Notes: generated by a model not told the origin, from the sequence alone. 64,000 nt of DNA from Brasenia schreberi (GCA_036023115.1 JAYKKT010000089.1:18098501-18162500); one strand, 5' to 3'. Shown: positions 26,321 through 38,901, counted from the first letter of the stretch. Numbers and translations are program-made.

Positions 26321-29300
26321 TGTAAACATGAAAATTTCCACTCCCATTTTATGGATCTCAAAGTGAACCTTTTCGTGCCTACACTTTTTGCGAGCGTGCC
26401 AGCTAGCTTACTCAAACTAGCGAAGGTTTTTGAAATGATTTTCTGACTTTGGCGATTGTAGGCAAGTGGACTCTTTTCACTTTAAACCTTCTTAAACCGA
26501 TGCTCAAGGGTCAGTTTAAGCGCCTAGAAACTTTGATTTTTAAAACAAATATTTACTTCGAACGATAAGTGTTTGATGAATTCAGTTTCGTGCACTCTTT
26601 GCAATTTTTATTACGGGGCTGAATGTCCCTACTTTTCTTGCAAGTTTTATCTGTTTAGGCCTGATGTGTGTGTGTGATGTGTGGCCTAATTTCAGCATGG
26701 TTTGAGCGATTTGTTCGAGGGCTTTTGGAAGCGAGCGAATGTAGGGATGATGAAATCCTTTTTGGGTTTTTCGAGAGCGATGATGCGAACTCACCCAAAT
26801 TGAAATTGCAACTCACTCTACTAAAAGTAAACCCACACAAATTGAAGTGCAACTCTACTTTCACAAAAGTAAACTCACATAAATTAAAGTGCAACTCTAC
26901 TTTCACAAAAAGTAAACTCACACAAATTGAAATGTGACTCTACTTTCACAAAAGTAAACTCACACAAATTAAAGTGCAACTCTACTTTCACAAAAAGTAA
27001 ACTCACACAAATTGAAATGCGCCTCTACTTTCACAAAAGTAAACTCACACAAATTAAAGTGCAACTCTACTTTCACAAAAGTAAACTCACACGACTTGAA
27101 ATATATATAGGTTTATCCTAAGAGTGGAAAGTCTCAAGTGTGTGAGTATAAAGAGCGAAAATGCTCGAGTGCTCATGGGTGTACTCGTGTACAGTTTAAG
27201 AGTGGAAAGGCTCAAGTGTGCATGGGTGTACTCGTGTGCAGTTTAAGAGTAGAAAGGCTCGAGTGCTCGTGGGTGCGATTACTCGACTTTCATAAAAGTA
27301 AACTCACTCGAATTTAAGTGCAACTCACACTGCTTTCACGAAAGTAAATTTACCCAAATGTAAGTGCAACTCACACGACTTTCACAAAGTAAATTTACCC
27401 AAATATAAGTGCAACTCACATGACTTTCATGAAGTAAATTTACCCGAATTGAAGTATGTATACTTGCTTAAGAAAAGATGGGGTTCGAAGTATAGAATTT
27501 CTATAATTGTATATTGGGGCAGAGAGCGGAAAGGCTCAAGTGCATGTGCGTGTAAAGAGCGAAAAGGCTTAAGTGCACGTGTGTGTGATCGTGTTCATCC
27601 ACCAGATAAGAGCGGAAAGGCTCAAGTGCTCGTGGGTGCGATCGTGTTCATGCACTAATGTTACAATCCAGGGGCAGACTTTGCTCCGTTAATACAACCC
27701 CGTTACGATTTGAATTGAAAGGAAAAATAATTTGAAATGAAGTTTGAAAGACTTACACTTTTCCTAACTCAAGTTCGGGATTCAACTAGTTCAAGTCCAC
27801 CTCAGCCCCAATGTGGTTCAGCTCCACGGTTCAACCCCAAATACTCGGTGCTTGGTTGCAGCTTGGTAGGTGCGGCCGATCCAAGTGATGCATCCCAAGT
27901 AGGTTCGAGTGGTGCAACCAAGGTGATGGGCTAGGTTGAAGGGTGTAGCTGGGCCAAAGGGGTTAGGTGCAGGTTGGTTTGGATGGGGCAGCCAAGGGCA
28001 ACTAGTTTAGGTTGGTTCAAGTGGGGTTCGGCTGGGTGTGGTCACGACAAATGGGGTGCAACTAGGTTAGGTTTAGGCCATGTTGGTTTAGGTGGGGGCA
28101 GCCCAAGCTATGTTAGGTTTAGGATGGGTCGGCTGGGTGTGGTCACGGCAAGTGGGGTGCAGCTAGGTTAGGTTTAGGATGGGTCGGCTGGGGCATGGTC
28201 ACGGCAAGTGGGGTGTAGCTAGGTTAGGTTTAGGATGGGTCGACTGGGTGTGGTCACGGCAAGTGGGGTGCAGCTAGGTTAGGTTTAGGCCATGTCGGTT
28301 TAAGGCAACAAGGGGGTGAGCTAGGTGAGGCCAGCACCTAGTCAAGTCGGTTTAGGGGATGGGTTTTAGGTCGGTTAGGCAGCAAGGGGGTGAGCTAGGT
28401 GCGGTCAGCACCTAGTCAAGTCGATTTAGGGGATGGGTTTTAGGTTGGTTGGGCAGTAAGGCAAGCCAAGGGTGGTGGTTCAATGCAACCAGCCAAGTGG
28501 GTCAAGGCCATGGTTCGGTTCAGGCCAGGTAGGCTTAGGGTAAGGTCGAGCTAGGTGGGTTCGGTTGGGATGTTGGAAGTGGTTCAGTCAAAGGGGAGCT
28601 AGGTTGGTTCAAGTCAACTCACCTTGTTGTGGTCGTGTCCACCATTTGATGCAACCTTGGTTCGGTCAAAGTAGCAGCCGGTCCACCTCGAGCCATCATG
28701 TTGCAGCCACCTAGCCTTGGTCAATGCACTTTGGTTATAGCCCACCCCTAGGTCAAAGCCAACATGGTTAAGCCCACTTAAACCTAGGTCAAGCCAACAT
28801 GGTTAAGCCCACCTTTGTTGACTTTCACACACTCTCTCTTACTTTTTCCCAAGCTCCCCAAATGCCCAAGAATGAAATTTACGTGAACTTTCCCCCCTTG
28901 GCCCTATTTATAGACCAAGGGTGGGTCTTTGATTTGGGTTTGGATCCAAGGATCCAACCCAATCCAAACTCCAAATGGACCTGGATCTGGATTTTTTTGT
29001 CCAAATCCAATCCAAAATTTCTTTCTTTTGTCGGTGACCCGATTTCAGGCTGGGTTTTTCCCAGTCCTTTTGAAAGGCCAATTTCTCACTTTCTGGATTG
29101 TTTTTCGTTTGGTTTTGATCCATCTGGTCCCATTTGGAGTTTCCATTTGATGAGGTCAATCTCAAATTTCTCCATGAATTTCTGATTTTTGTTTTTACAA
29201 GCCTGGTGCTTGATCTCTAATTGCTTTATCGGGGTCTTGGCTTCTTCTTTTGTATTTCAGAGCGGAATTCTAATTTTTGACCTGGATGTCAGTTTGGATT

Positions 29301-29575
29301 TTCTACCTCATTTTCATCCGGATGGGATGAGCTTTTTCTTCACTTTTTATACCTATCTTGAGCTGCTTTTGAATTGGGTTTCACTTGCTTGTTTGAGCTG
29401 CTTTGCAAAACTTGGGTTTTGGCTTGGGTTTGAAAAACCTTTATTTCAAAAGATTTTCTAAAAAAAAATTTAAACTTCAAAACTCTGAAGTTTTAAAAGT
29501 TCAAAACAAGGTTGTGAGCTGGTTTTTGAAATTCAGGCATTTGTTTGAAAACATTCCCATTTTGGGGTGTTTACA
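26321..29575 (-). mobile_element. Family-A LTR, 5' LTR of element W
   Basis: It runs from TGTAAACATGAAAATTTCC to TTTGGGGTGTTTACA, 3255 bases. The PBS and gag of W lie directly on its transcript-downstream side (lower coordinates), so it is a 5' LTR. It contains the terminal hairpin at 26491-26508, arrays at 26790-27640, GGAG/CTCC block near 27660-27703, a donor-like site at 27751-27756, a CAGCC/GTTTAGG segment and the TATA inverted repeat at 28895-28921. Its right flank is integrase of Z starting GTCTT; no GTCTT is found next to the other LTR of W. Confidence 0.88.
28895..28921 (-). promoter_or_regulatory. LTR TATA box within a 9-bp inverted repeat
   Basis: CCCTTGGCC (28895-28903), CTATTTATA, and GACCAAGGG (28913-28921) match in 8 of 9 positions as an inverted repeat around the minus-strand TATA box. 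An ACGTG follows within 30 bases on the transcript side. Confidence 0.65.
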
Positions 29576-30416
29576 GTCTTGAGCATGAGGTCTCCTACTT
29601 TAAAGTGGCGGGCTTTCATGTGCTTATCATAGTGCGGGCTATCCTTTACCTATATGCATGTGCATGATCCATAGCAAGGAGCCTTTTTTCATCTAACAAG
29701 TCCAGTTCCATCATTCCAGTATGTTGTAGGGTTTCTATTGGAAGATCTAATGCACGTGATGTATGGAATGAATGCAATTTTGTATGAATGGGGAGTATGG
29801 CATTCATACTATAGACCAACTCAAATGGGGTGGCATTTGTGGATGTTCAGATGGAAGTTCTATAAGCCCATAAGGCTTCATTGAGCTTCTCATGTCATGT
29901 CCTACTCTTTCCTAAGGTTTTCTCAATGATGCTTATGAGGGTTTTGTTTGTGGCTTCAGCTTGGCCGTTGCCTTGAGGATAGTAGGGCGATGAAAAGTGT
30001 TGAGTCATGCCATATGTAGCACATAGCTTTTCCATCTTTTCATTTTTGAATGGGGTGCCATTATCGGACACTAGGTCTTTTGGAACTCCAAAACGGGCTA
30101 AGATATTTTTTTTAATGAATGCCACTACATGTTGTCCTTGGATATTAGCCAAGGATGTAGCTTCAACCCATTTAGAAAAATATTCGGTGGCTACTAGGAT
30201 GAACCTATGTCCATTGCATGCATTCGGGGTTATGGGTCCTATGATGTCGAATGCCCACATGGCAAAGGGCCAAGGGCTCACAATGGAATGTAGGGTGGAT
30301 GATGGGATGTGTATGGGATGCCCATGCACTTGACATTGGTGACACTTTCTAACATGATCATGGCAATCTTGTCTTAGGGTGGACCAAAAATACCCGGCCC
30401 TAAGTATCTTCATGGC
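29576..30416 (-). pseudogene. Element Z integrase, catalytic core and part of C-terminus
   Basis: Minus-strand reading from 30416 gives MKILRAGYFWSTLRQDCHDH and CHQCQVHGHP (the Cys pair of the zinc finger). It continues with the catalytic core: MWAFDIIGPI (first Asp), DLVSDNGTPFKNE (second Asp) and YYPQGNGQAEATNK (Glu). A TGA in place of Trp near 29895 (GKSRT-stop-HEKL) ends the frame. The C-terminal part continues, with further damage, to VGDLMLK at 29576, where LTR 26321-29575 begins. The N-terminal finger continues at 33286 beyond the LTR inserted at 30417. Z therefore hosts several later insertions. Confidence 0.88.
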
Positions 30417-33285
30417 TGTAAACATTGAAAATTTTTACTCCCAGGTTATAAGACTCGAAGTGAACCTTTTCGTGCCTACTGTTTTGCGAGCATGTCAGCT
30501 AGCTTACACAAACTAGCGAAGGTTTTTAAACGTTTTTCTGACTTTTTGATGATTGTAAGCAAGCAGACTCTTTTCGCTTTAAACCTTCTTGAACCGACGC
30601 TCAAGGGTCAGTTTAAGCGCTTAGGAACTTCGATTTTCAAACAAGTTTTTACTTCAAACTAACTTGAACGACAAGTGTTTTGGAAGAATTTGGTTCATGC
30701 ACTTTTGCCAATTTTATCACGAAGGTTGGACGACCCTAAGATTTTTACAAGTTTTATTTATTTAGGCCTGATGTGTGTGTGGAATGTGTGGCCTAGTTTT
30801 AGCGTGTTTGGAGTGAGGGTTGAAGCATTTTGCCGCAATGAACGGATGCAGAGATGCTATAAACTCTTTTTGGGGTTTTGGAGAACGATGATGTGAACTC
30901 ACCTAAATTGAAATTGCAACTCACTCGACTTTCACAAAAGTAAACCCACGCGAATTGAAATTGCAACTCACTCGACTTTCACAAAAGTAAACCCACGCGA
31001 ATTAAAGTGCAACTCACTCGACTTTCACGAAAGTAAACCCACGCGAATTTAAGTACAACTCACTCGACTTTCACGAAAGTAAACTTACGCGAATTTAAGT
31101 GCAACTCTACTTTCACGAAAGTAAACTCACGCGAATTTAAGTGCAACTCTACTTTCATGAAAGTAAACTCACACGAATTTAAGTGCAACTCACTCTGCTT
31201 TCACGAAAGTAAACTCACACGAATTTAAGTGCAACTCACTCTACTTTCACGAAAGTAGACCCCACACAAATTGATATATATATATATATATATGTTTAGC
31301 TTAAGAGAGCGAGAAGGCTCGAGTGCACGTGAGTGTAAAGAGCGGAAAGGCTCGAGTGCTCGTGGGTGTACTCGTGTTCAATCCAACAATTTAAGAGCGA
31401 AAAGGCTCAAGTGCTTATGGGTGTAAAGAGCATAAAGGCTCGAGTGCACGTGTGTGTGATCATGTTCATCCACCAGTTTAAGAGCGAAAAGGCTCAAGTG
31501 CTCGTGGGTGCGATCGTGTTCATGCACAAATATTACAACCTAGGGAGAGACTTCGCTCCATTAATACAACCCCGTTCCGAATTGAATTTAAGGGGAAAAA
31601 GCAGTTTAAAATGGCAGTTTTAACAACTTACAGTTTTCCCTTCAATCGAGCTCATGGTGAGGTTGGCTTGGTTCGTTCAAACCCACTTTGTTGTAGCCGT
31701 GAGCTTGGTTAGCCCCAAGGTGCAGCCAGTTCTCCAAGGTGTAGCCCACCTTGTTGCAGCCGTGTGGTCAAAGCCTTCTTGGTGCAACCATGAGCTGAAA
31801 GGGGGAGCCCCTTTTGTTGACTTTTGGGGTCTTCAAGGTGCAGTCGTGAGCTTCAATGGGGAGCCCCTTTTGTTGACTTTTGGGGTCTTCAAGATACAAC
31901 CGTGAGCTTCAAGACTTGGCCAAGTCTTTGGTCTTGGTTAAGTCAAGGTTGGTTGGTTGCTTGGGTTCAGCCTTTCACCATGGTGCTCCAAGACATCTCT
32001 AGCCCACTTGGTTGCAAATCAAGGTAGGTTCGGTCAAGAGCAAGGTGCAACCAGCCCCAAGGCGGTTCAGCTGGGTTCAATCAATAGCAAATAAAAGGGT
32101 GCAAGGTAGGTCAGCCAAGTGGTGCAGTCAGCCCAAGGGTTCGGCCAGGTTCAGCCGTGTGATCAAGTCAGGCTGGGTGCAGTTTGGTTTGATTTAGTTT
32201 ACAGCCAAAGGTAGGTTCGGTTCAGCTGGCCTTGGTTCAGCTAGGTTCGGCCAACACCAGGTCAAAGGGTGAGCTAGGTGGATTCGGCCAAGTCAAAGGC
32301 GGTTCATGTTCAGCCCAATCAAAGAGTGGTTGATGTTGCAGCCAAGTCAAGGTCGGCCAACACCAGGTTCGATTCAGTTTGCAGCCAACTGGGTCAAGTC
32401 AAAGTGCAACTCAGCCAGGTGGTTCAGCTTCAAAGTGATTCGGCCAAGTGCAACCCAAGATGAGTTTAGTTCAACTAAGTATGTGGTGCGGTCTTGTGCA
32501 ACTGGGGTATGGCCAGGTCAAGTCAAGTCAGGTCAGCAAAATGGCTCGATTCAAGGCAAGTCAGCCAAGTTCAAGATGGTTCGGACAGCAAATTCCAAGG
32601 TGTAGTTTTGTGCAGTTGGGCTATGGCCAGCACCAAGTCAATGGTTCAGCTGGGTTCGGTTCAAGGGCTCACCTTTGGTCAAGAGCCTTGGTTGCAACCC
32701 ACTAGCCCACGGTCAAGACACTTACCTCAAGCCAAGCCCACCTTTGACTTGTTGACATGAAATTTCATGTGAAACCCTTGCTTGTTTTTCAAGTCCGCTT
32801 GATCCTAGCCACCTTTGTTGACTTGAAATTCACATGAATTCCTTGCTTGGCCTCCAAGTCCTCTTGATCCTAGCCACCTTTGTTGACTTGAAATTCATGA
32901 GTAACCTTGAGCTCCACTCCTTCTCTCTCCTCCTTTTCCCAAATTTTCCCAAGCTCCCTTACGTGAACCCCCTTGGCCCTATTTATAGGCCAAGGGTGGT
33001 AATTTGGATTGGATCCAATCCAATCTTCAAATGGGCCTGGATCTAGATTTTTTTGTCCAGATCCAATCCAAATTTTCTTTTTTGAATCCTTCTTTGGTGC
33101 ACAAAACAGATGGTTTTCGAGCGGGTTTCAGTTCCTCGGTGACCTGATTTCAGCCTGAGTTTTTTCTAGCTTCTTTAACCGGCCGTTGTCTTGCTTTTTA
33201 GGACTTTTTGATATTTGACTTGGTCTCGAGTTTGGCTTTTTGGAATTTAGGAGTTTTGAAAACATGAAAATTTTGGGTGTTTACA
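30417..33285 (-). mobile_element. Solo family-A LTR inserted in integrase of Z
   Basis: It runs from TGTAAACATTGAAAATTTT to TTTGGGTGTTTACA, 2869 bases. The flanks are ATGGC (30412-30416) and ATGAC (33286-33290), a 5-bp target duplication with one change, and the integrase frame of Z continues across it. It contains the hairpin at 30588-30605, arrays at 30900-31530, GGAG/CTCC block near 31533-31575, a donor-like site at 31626-31631, a CAGCC-rich middle, and the TATA inverted repeat at 32970. No internal coding region is present. Confidence 0.88.
32970..32996 (-). promoter_or_regulatory. LTR TATA box in a perfect 9-bp inverted repeat
   Basis: CCCTTGGCC (32970-32978) and GGCCAAGGG (32988-32996) are exact inverted repeats around CTATTTATA, the minus-strand TATA box. 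Confidence 0.65.
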
Positions 33286-33343
33286 ATGACCATCATATTT
33301 GCGTTGACATGGCCTCCACACTCTCCATCATGGAATTCATGCA
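33286..33343 (-). pseudogene. Element Z integrase zinc-finger fragment
   Basis: Minus strand reads HEFHDGECGGHVNANMMV, the His-His part of the integrase zinc finger, lying between the solo LTR (ends 33285) and element M (starts 33344). It joins the core at 30416 on one side and the piece at 55377 on the other. Confidence 0.85.
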
Positions 33344-36300
33344 TGTAGACGCAGAAAATCTCCGCCTCCCTGGTTTCTTAGGCCTGGGGCGAACCTTTTC
33401 GTGTGTCTAAGTCCTATTTGAATAAACAGGGCGTGCCAGCTAGCTTACCTAAGCTAGCAAAGATATATTTTAACCTGACTTCTAACATGGCGACTGTGAG
33501 CAAGCAAGCTCTTGTCGTCGCAAACCTTCTTGCACCGATGCACAAGGGTCAGTCTGTACGCTTTAAAAATTGAGTTTGGGGTGGAAAAGCCTATGAAAGC
33601 GGTTCGAAGTGTTTGATTCGAGTCTTGTTTGTACGATTTTTAGATTTTAGATCACGTGGATTTGCACCTGCCTAAGTCTTTCTTTTTATCCCTTTATGGG
33701 CCACCTAGGTGTGTGTTATGAACACTCCACTATATGTGGCGATTTTGAGCGGGAGTATGGGGTTTGCTTTGATGCAATATGCATCCTAACTCGTGGTATG
33801 GCGTATATACAATGCAAACTCACGGCCCGAATGTAAAGACAATGCTGAAGGGAAATGACTTAAGGGAAATGACTTGTAATAGAAATTGCCGAAGGGAAAT
33901 GACTTGTAATGTAAATGCCGAAGGGAAATACGTATATAATGTATATATGGGCCCTTACTTGGGTCTTGCATATAAGAGCGAAGGCTCAATGTGGGTGCGT
34001 GCTTGAATTGAAAGACTACACACACGACATGAAATGAAACCCAAATATAACTTGCAATATGGCCTTAATTAAGGTCTTGGGAATAAGAGCGAAAGCTCAA
34101 TGTGTGTGAGTGCTTGAATTGAAGTACTACGCACACAACATGAAATTAAACCCAAATATAAATTGCAGTATGGCCTTAACTAAGGTCTTGGGAATAAGAG
34201 CGAAAGCTCAATGTGTGTGAGTGCTTGAATTGAAGTACTACGCACGACTAAGAGGGTGCACGTGTGTGTGGGTGTGCCAAGCCATGTTATTACAAGCGGG
34301 GGGGAGACTATGCTCCGTTATTACAACCCCGTATCAAATTTAATTTAAGCAAGTCTACAACTAAGGATCGAGTTAGGCACTTACTTATAGCTAGTCCAGA
34401 GGTGACTTGCTTGAGCGTAGGCTTGGCTTCGCCTTGGGCTGCAAGAGGGAGCTCCTTGAAGTTGAACGGCAAGGGGAGATGCTGGCCGGGTGCCTTGGGT
34501 GCGCAGGAAGGGCGCCTTGAAGGTGGCCGGCTGCTAGAAAGGGGCTGCCTTGGTGTGTTGGGTTAAGGTGGCTAAGGAAGGTCACTAGAGGATGGGCTGG
34601 TATTAAGGTAGGTAGTGCTAAAGGGGAGCCTAAGGGAGTGCCTAAGGGAGATGAATGGCTGGCCGAGTGGGTTTGGTACAGTCGGTTGGAGTGGCCGACT
34701 AAGAGAAGCTTGGTGGTGGCCGGTTGCTAGGGTGGCTAGGGACGTTGTGGATGGGAAGGAAGCTAGCTAGGGTATGGGATAAGGTGGAGTTAGGGGCTGG
34801 TGGGAAGTGATATGGGTAGGTCTTAGGAAGCTAAGTGGGGTGGTCGGTTGTTGCTAGGGGAAGTGGTTCAAGGCGGGTGGTTGAAATGGCTAAGGTTTGG
34901 CCGAATGGGTAGGGATGATGGATAGGTGGTGTTGGGGTGATGTGGTGGTGGTGTAGGTGGTTGAGAGTGGAGGGGGAGTGAAGAAGGGGTAGAGTTAGGT
35001 TGATGTACTAACCGGGTGATGAAGAGGGGCGATGGATGGAAGAGGGGAGCCGGGTGATGAAAGTGGATGGAGTTCGGTCGGGGAATGAAGGTGGCGCAAG
35101 GTGGAGCTCGGCTGGAGCGGTGGTGGAGCTTGGTTGGGAGGCAGTGGCGCAGGTGGAGCAAGGTGGAAGGCTCGGTTGGAAGAGGATTGGCCAAGGTCGG
35201 CTGGAGTGGAGTCCCCAAAAACTTGAAAACCCGCCCACTAGGGGGGGGGTTTTATAGCCTTTGGAGATGGCGGTTGGGGCTGGTTTTGAGGAGGTGGTAA
35301 GGTGGTTTAGGTGGTGGTGGTGTGGTGATAAGGTGGGCTGGTTTTGAGGAGGGGCCAGATATTTTAATACAAGGGGTTTTGGGTATATGGTGTGCTAGGT
35401 TTAGGTGGGGTGGTTTAGGGGTTTAGGGTTTAGCTAGATGGGTTGGTTTTGGGGTGAGGTTTAGTGAGGTGGGTTAGGTGATTAAGCTAGGATTAGGTTA
35501 GGTTTAGGGAAATTAAGCTAGGTTTAGGGAAGGATTAGGGAAGTGGGTTAGGTGATTAGGTTGGGATTAGGCCGGGATTAGGGAAGTGGGTTAGGTGATT
35601 AGGCTAGGATTAAGACAGGATTAGGATAAAAGGATAGGATTAGGGTTTTTTAATTAGGATTGGGTTAGGGAGCTCCCTTTGCATCACCCATAGAACTTAA
35701 TTGCATCATGTTGGTGTAGCCCTAGGTTAGGTTTTTGGCTAATTACAAGCTTAAACCCATGTTAATTAGGCTAACCCACATGATTAACCCCAAACTTGAC
35801 ACACAAGTCAAGCTTAATTACAACCACACTCTAATCTTATCCTCCCCAACTCTCTCTCATGCCCATAATCCCACATGAATTTCAAGTGGGCCCCACCTCC
35901 ATTTATGAGAAGGTGATGTGGGCCATGGATGTGGATATTGGATTGGATCTTTGGATCCAAATCCAAATTCAAATCCACACATGGGTTTGGATTGGGATCT
36001 GGATATATATGGTCCAAATCCAATCCAAACTGAATTCTGACTCCTTTAGGCTGTGTTCGAAACGAACAGTTTCTGCGGGGTCTAACAGCATCAGTACTCC
36101 ATCTGCGTTGGGTCTTCGCCAACATGATCGTCCGCTTCTATTTTCGCCTTCCGGAGATGACTTCAAGTGATGTTTTGTTGATAACAGGGTCTTGGAAGTT
36201 CGAGATCCTGGGGGTGGATTCAACACGAGAGTTGTTGTGCCGGGCTCGACTTGTGCTTCAGTTCCGGGCTCTCCTTAGCTTTTCTGGTCCTATCTCGATT

Positions 36301-36408
36301 AGGCCAAGCTGCTTCGGGGTTTCAAAACGTGTTTTAAAAGGTCTTTAAAACCATATTATACATATTTAAAACATATAAAGTTTAAAACCTATGTACAGGG
36401 TTGCCTGG
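33344..36408 (-). mobile_element. Element M 3' LTR, start truncated
   Basis: Family-B LTR from TGTAGACGCAGAAAATC to about GTTGCCTGGAAA near 36408, where it joins internal 3' noncoding DNA. About 120 bases of U3, including TGTAAACACCCCG, are missing. It keeps the GCTAGCTTA/TAAGCTAGC repeat (33439-33458), hairpin 33529-33546 with one mismatch, three GAGCGAAGGCTC units (33970-34210), GGAG/CTCC block at 34286-34335, donor-like site 34378-34384, TATA-like element 35250-35257 beside nine G, and a TTAGG tract (35380-35660). The G-box is mutated to CACATG (about 35871). Confidence 0.85.
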
Positions 36409-36835
36409 AAAGAGCCTTTTGAATGGGAAATTCCCTTGTGCCTGGAAAGAGAATCGATTTTTCTTTTGAATTCTGGTTTCTTTCTTTTGGGAAAGAGCCT
36501 TTTGAATGGGAAATTCCCTTTGTTTGGGCCTTTGTTTTTCTTTTGGAAGGAGAAGAGAAGAGGGGAGGATTTATCCCAAGCTCACACTCGATCCATTCCA
36601 GATCAACCTATTTAGAAATAGCACGTACTACTTGCAAGTATCTTGCTATGTTGAACTAGGCCTTTCTTTGTAAGAAGAAGGATTTTGAAATATAACCACG
36701 ATTTTGAAGACTCTACTCTTTCACAAGTGCGAATTCTCTCACTCGGGGTCACACAATTTTGCCTTTGCACCTCATTTTCAGGTCTTAGGGCAGCTATCCC
36801 TAAAATTTTTCGAAAACTGGAATTTAGTCCAAATC
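36409..36835 (-). other. Element M 3' noncoding remnant
   Basis: It matches the part of P's 3' noncoding region at about 51790-52160 in reverse orientation. The rest of that region (about 0.8 kb) and the polypurine tract are deleted at the junction with the LTR. No gene. Confidence 0.7.
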
Positions 36836-38076
36836 CTATACATGATACTTCTTTAAGTATTGAATATTGATAGGATCTGCTAAATTCCTACCTTCTACAT
36901 CGATCAACCAATACGAGTTGTTCGCAGTGGTTGCCCGTACAACATAGGGTCCATCCCATTTGGGGTGCCACTTTCCGAGGGGATGTGGGCCACGATAGTG
37001 GATGATTTTCAAGACTAGATCCCCCACTTCAAAGTGGCGAGGTCTCATGTATTTGCTATAGTGTCGGGCTATCCTTTGCCGGTATGCACGAGCATGATCC
37101 ATGGCAAGGAGTCGCCTCTCATCTAGAAATCTAGTTCGGCCATCCTAGCATGCTGAAGTGTCTCTAGGGGGAGGTCAAGTGCTATAGATGTATGGAATGA
37201 ATGTAGTTGAGTATGAATGGGAAGAATGGCGTTTGTGCCATAGACCAATTCGAATGGTGTGGCATTCGTGAGAGTCCGGATGGAAGTCCTATAAGCCCAT
37301 AAGGCTTTATCCAGCTTCTCGTGCCACGTCCTACCCTTCTCTAAGGTTTTCTCAATTATGCTAATGAGAGTCTTGTTTGTGGCTTCGGCTTGGCCGTTGC
37401 CTTGAGGGTAGTAGGGCGAGGAGAAGTGGTGAGTTATGCCATACATGTTGCACAACTTAACCATCTGCTCGTTCTTGAATGGGGTGCCATTATCAGACAC
37501 AAGGTCTTGTGAAACCCCAAATCGAGCCAAGATATTCCTCCTAATGAAAGCCACCACATGTTTCCCTAGCACGTTGGTTAGGGAAATGGCTTCCACCCAC
37601 TTGGAGAAATACTCCGTGGTTGCTAAAATAAATCGATGCCCATTCGAGGCTTTTGGAAATATTGGGCCTACAATGTCAAACGCCCACATGGTAAATGGCC
37701 AGGGGCTGACCACGGAATGCAATGCAGATGACGGGATATGAATAGCGTGCCCATGCACTTGACATGGATGACACTTCCTAACATGATCGTGGCAATCCTT
37801 TTTCAGAGTGGACCAAAAATAGCCCCCTCTAAGTATTTTCTTTGCCATCATATTTGCATTGACATGGCCTCCACATTCCCCATCGTGGAATTCATGCGTC
37901 ACTATCCTAGCCTCCTCTAGATTGATACACCTAAGCAGGATGCCAGTAAAACTCTTTTTGTATAGAACCCCACCCAGAATGGTGTATCGGGTTGAAATCT
38001 TACGGATGAATGCCTTATCTTTGGATGTGGCATCCTCGGCGAATCCCTTATTTTCTAGAAAATGTTTTATGTCGTA
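36836..38076 (-). pseudogene. Element M integrase
   Basis: Minus strand. It holds the region before the finger (FIRKISTRYTILGGVLYKKS), HEFHDGECGGH (His pair), CHPCQVHGH (Cys pair), MWAFDIVGPI (Asp), DLVSDNGTPFKNE (Asp), YYPQGNGQAEATNK (Glu), then ATPFELVYGTNAILP and the C-terminal VGDLVLKIIHYRGPHPLGKW ending in QYLKKYHV. All three catalytic residues are present. A one-base shift near 37123 separates the core from the C-terminal domain, and a stop lies near 38077. It is the best-preserved integrase core in the window. Confidence 0.9.
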
Positions 38077-38901
38077 TTACCAGGGTTTTTCAATAGACTC
38101 GAGGTTATTTTGGCAAATATCCAAGTCGTGTGTGGATGGGTTGGGCGCATGCCATATTTCTAAAGACCAGATCCCGGAAATGGGATCGACCTTTAGGGCT
38201 GAACCCAAGGAGGAGAGGGCATCGGCAATGCCATTGTCCTCTCTTCCTACGTGTGTGAGTTTACACGATTGGAAGGACTCGACCAATCGAGTGGCCAACT
38301 CATGATATGGAAGTAGTTTTTCATTACGTACTTGCCAAAATTTCAAAACCTAGTTTATAACAAGGAGCGAATCTCCAAAGACCTCAATGCATGATGCCCC
38401 TAGAGTTTTCGAAATTCTTAAGCCTTGTATGAGTGCTTCATACTCAGCTATGTTGTTGGAACATTTGAAATCTGGGCGGACTGCTATAGGAATCTCGCCC
38501 TTTTTAGGGGAGATGAGGATGACCCCAGCACCAGCCCCGCGTTGGTTTCGTGCCCCATCGAAGTGCATCTTCCACACTTGGTTTTCAAAATTGTTTGCCA
38601 AAATGTGGTTTTGAAAATGGTTTTGCAATATGCCTTCATCAGGCATTTCATCAAGCGTGGGATATGCGTCCTCTAGGGGGAACTCAGCCACGTAATCTGC
38701 TAGGGCTTGCCCCTTAATGGAGATCTGGTGATGGTATTTCAGGTCATACTCCATTAGAAGGAGTTGCGATTTGCCCAATCTACCCGTGAGAATGGGTTTT
38801 TCGAACAAGTGCTTGATTGGATCAAGCTTGGACACTATCCAAATCTCATGATCTAGGAAATAGTGTCTGAATTTCTGGACGCCCAGACTAGGGCCAAGCA
38901 C
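38077..38901 (-). pseudogene. Element M second (archaeal-type) RNase H and linker
   Basis: Minus strand. After the end of the first RNase H (KFRHYFLDHEIWIVS, LTGRLGKSQLLLMEYDLKYH) and a linker with DEMPDEGILQNHF comes a second RNase H: VWKMHFDGARNQRGAG (first Asp), NNIAEYEALIQGL (Glu), EVFGDSLLVIN (Asp), and GREDNGIADALSSLGSAL (last Asp). Dual RNase H is a hallmark of the Tat lineage. A CAG-to-TAG change after VIN (near 38350) stops the frame, and another stop follows EKPW at 38077. Confidence 0.9.
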
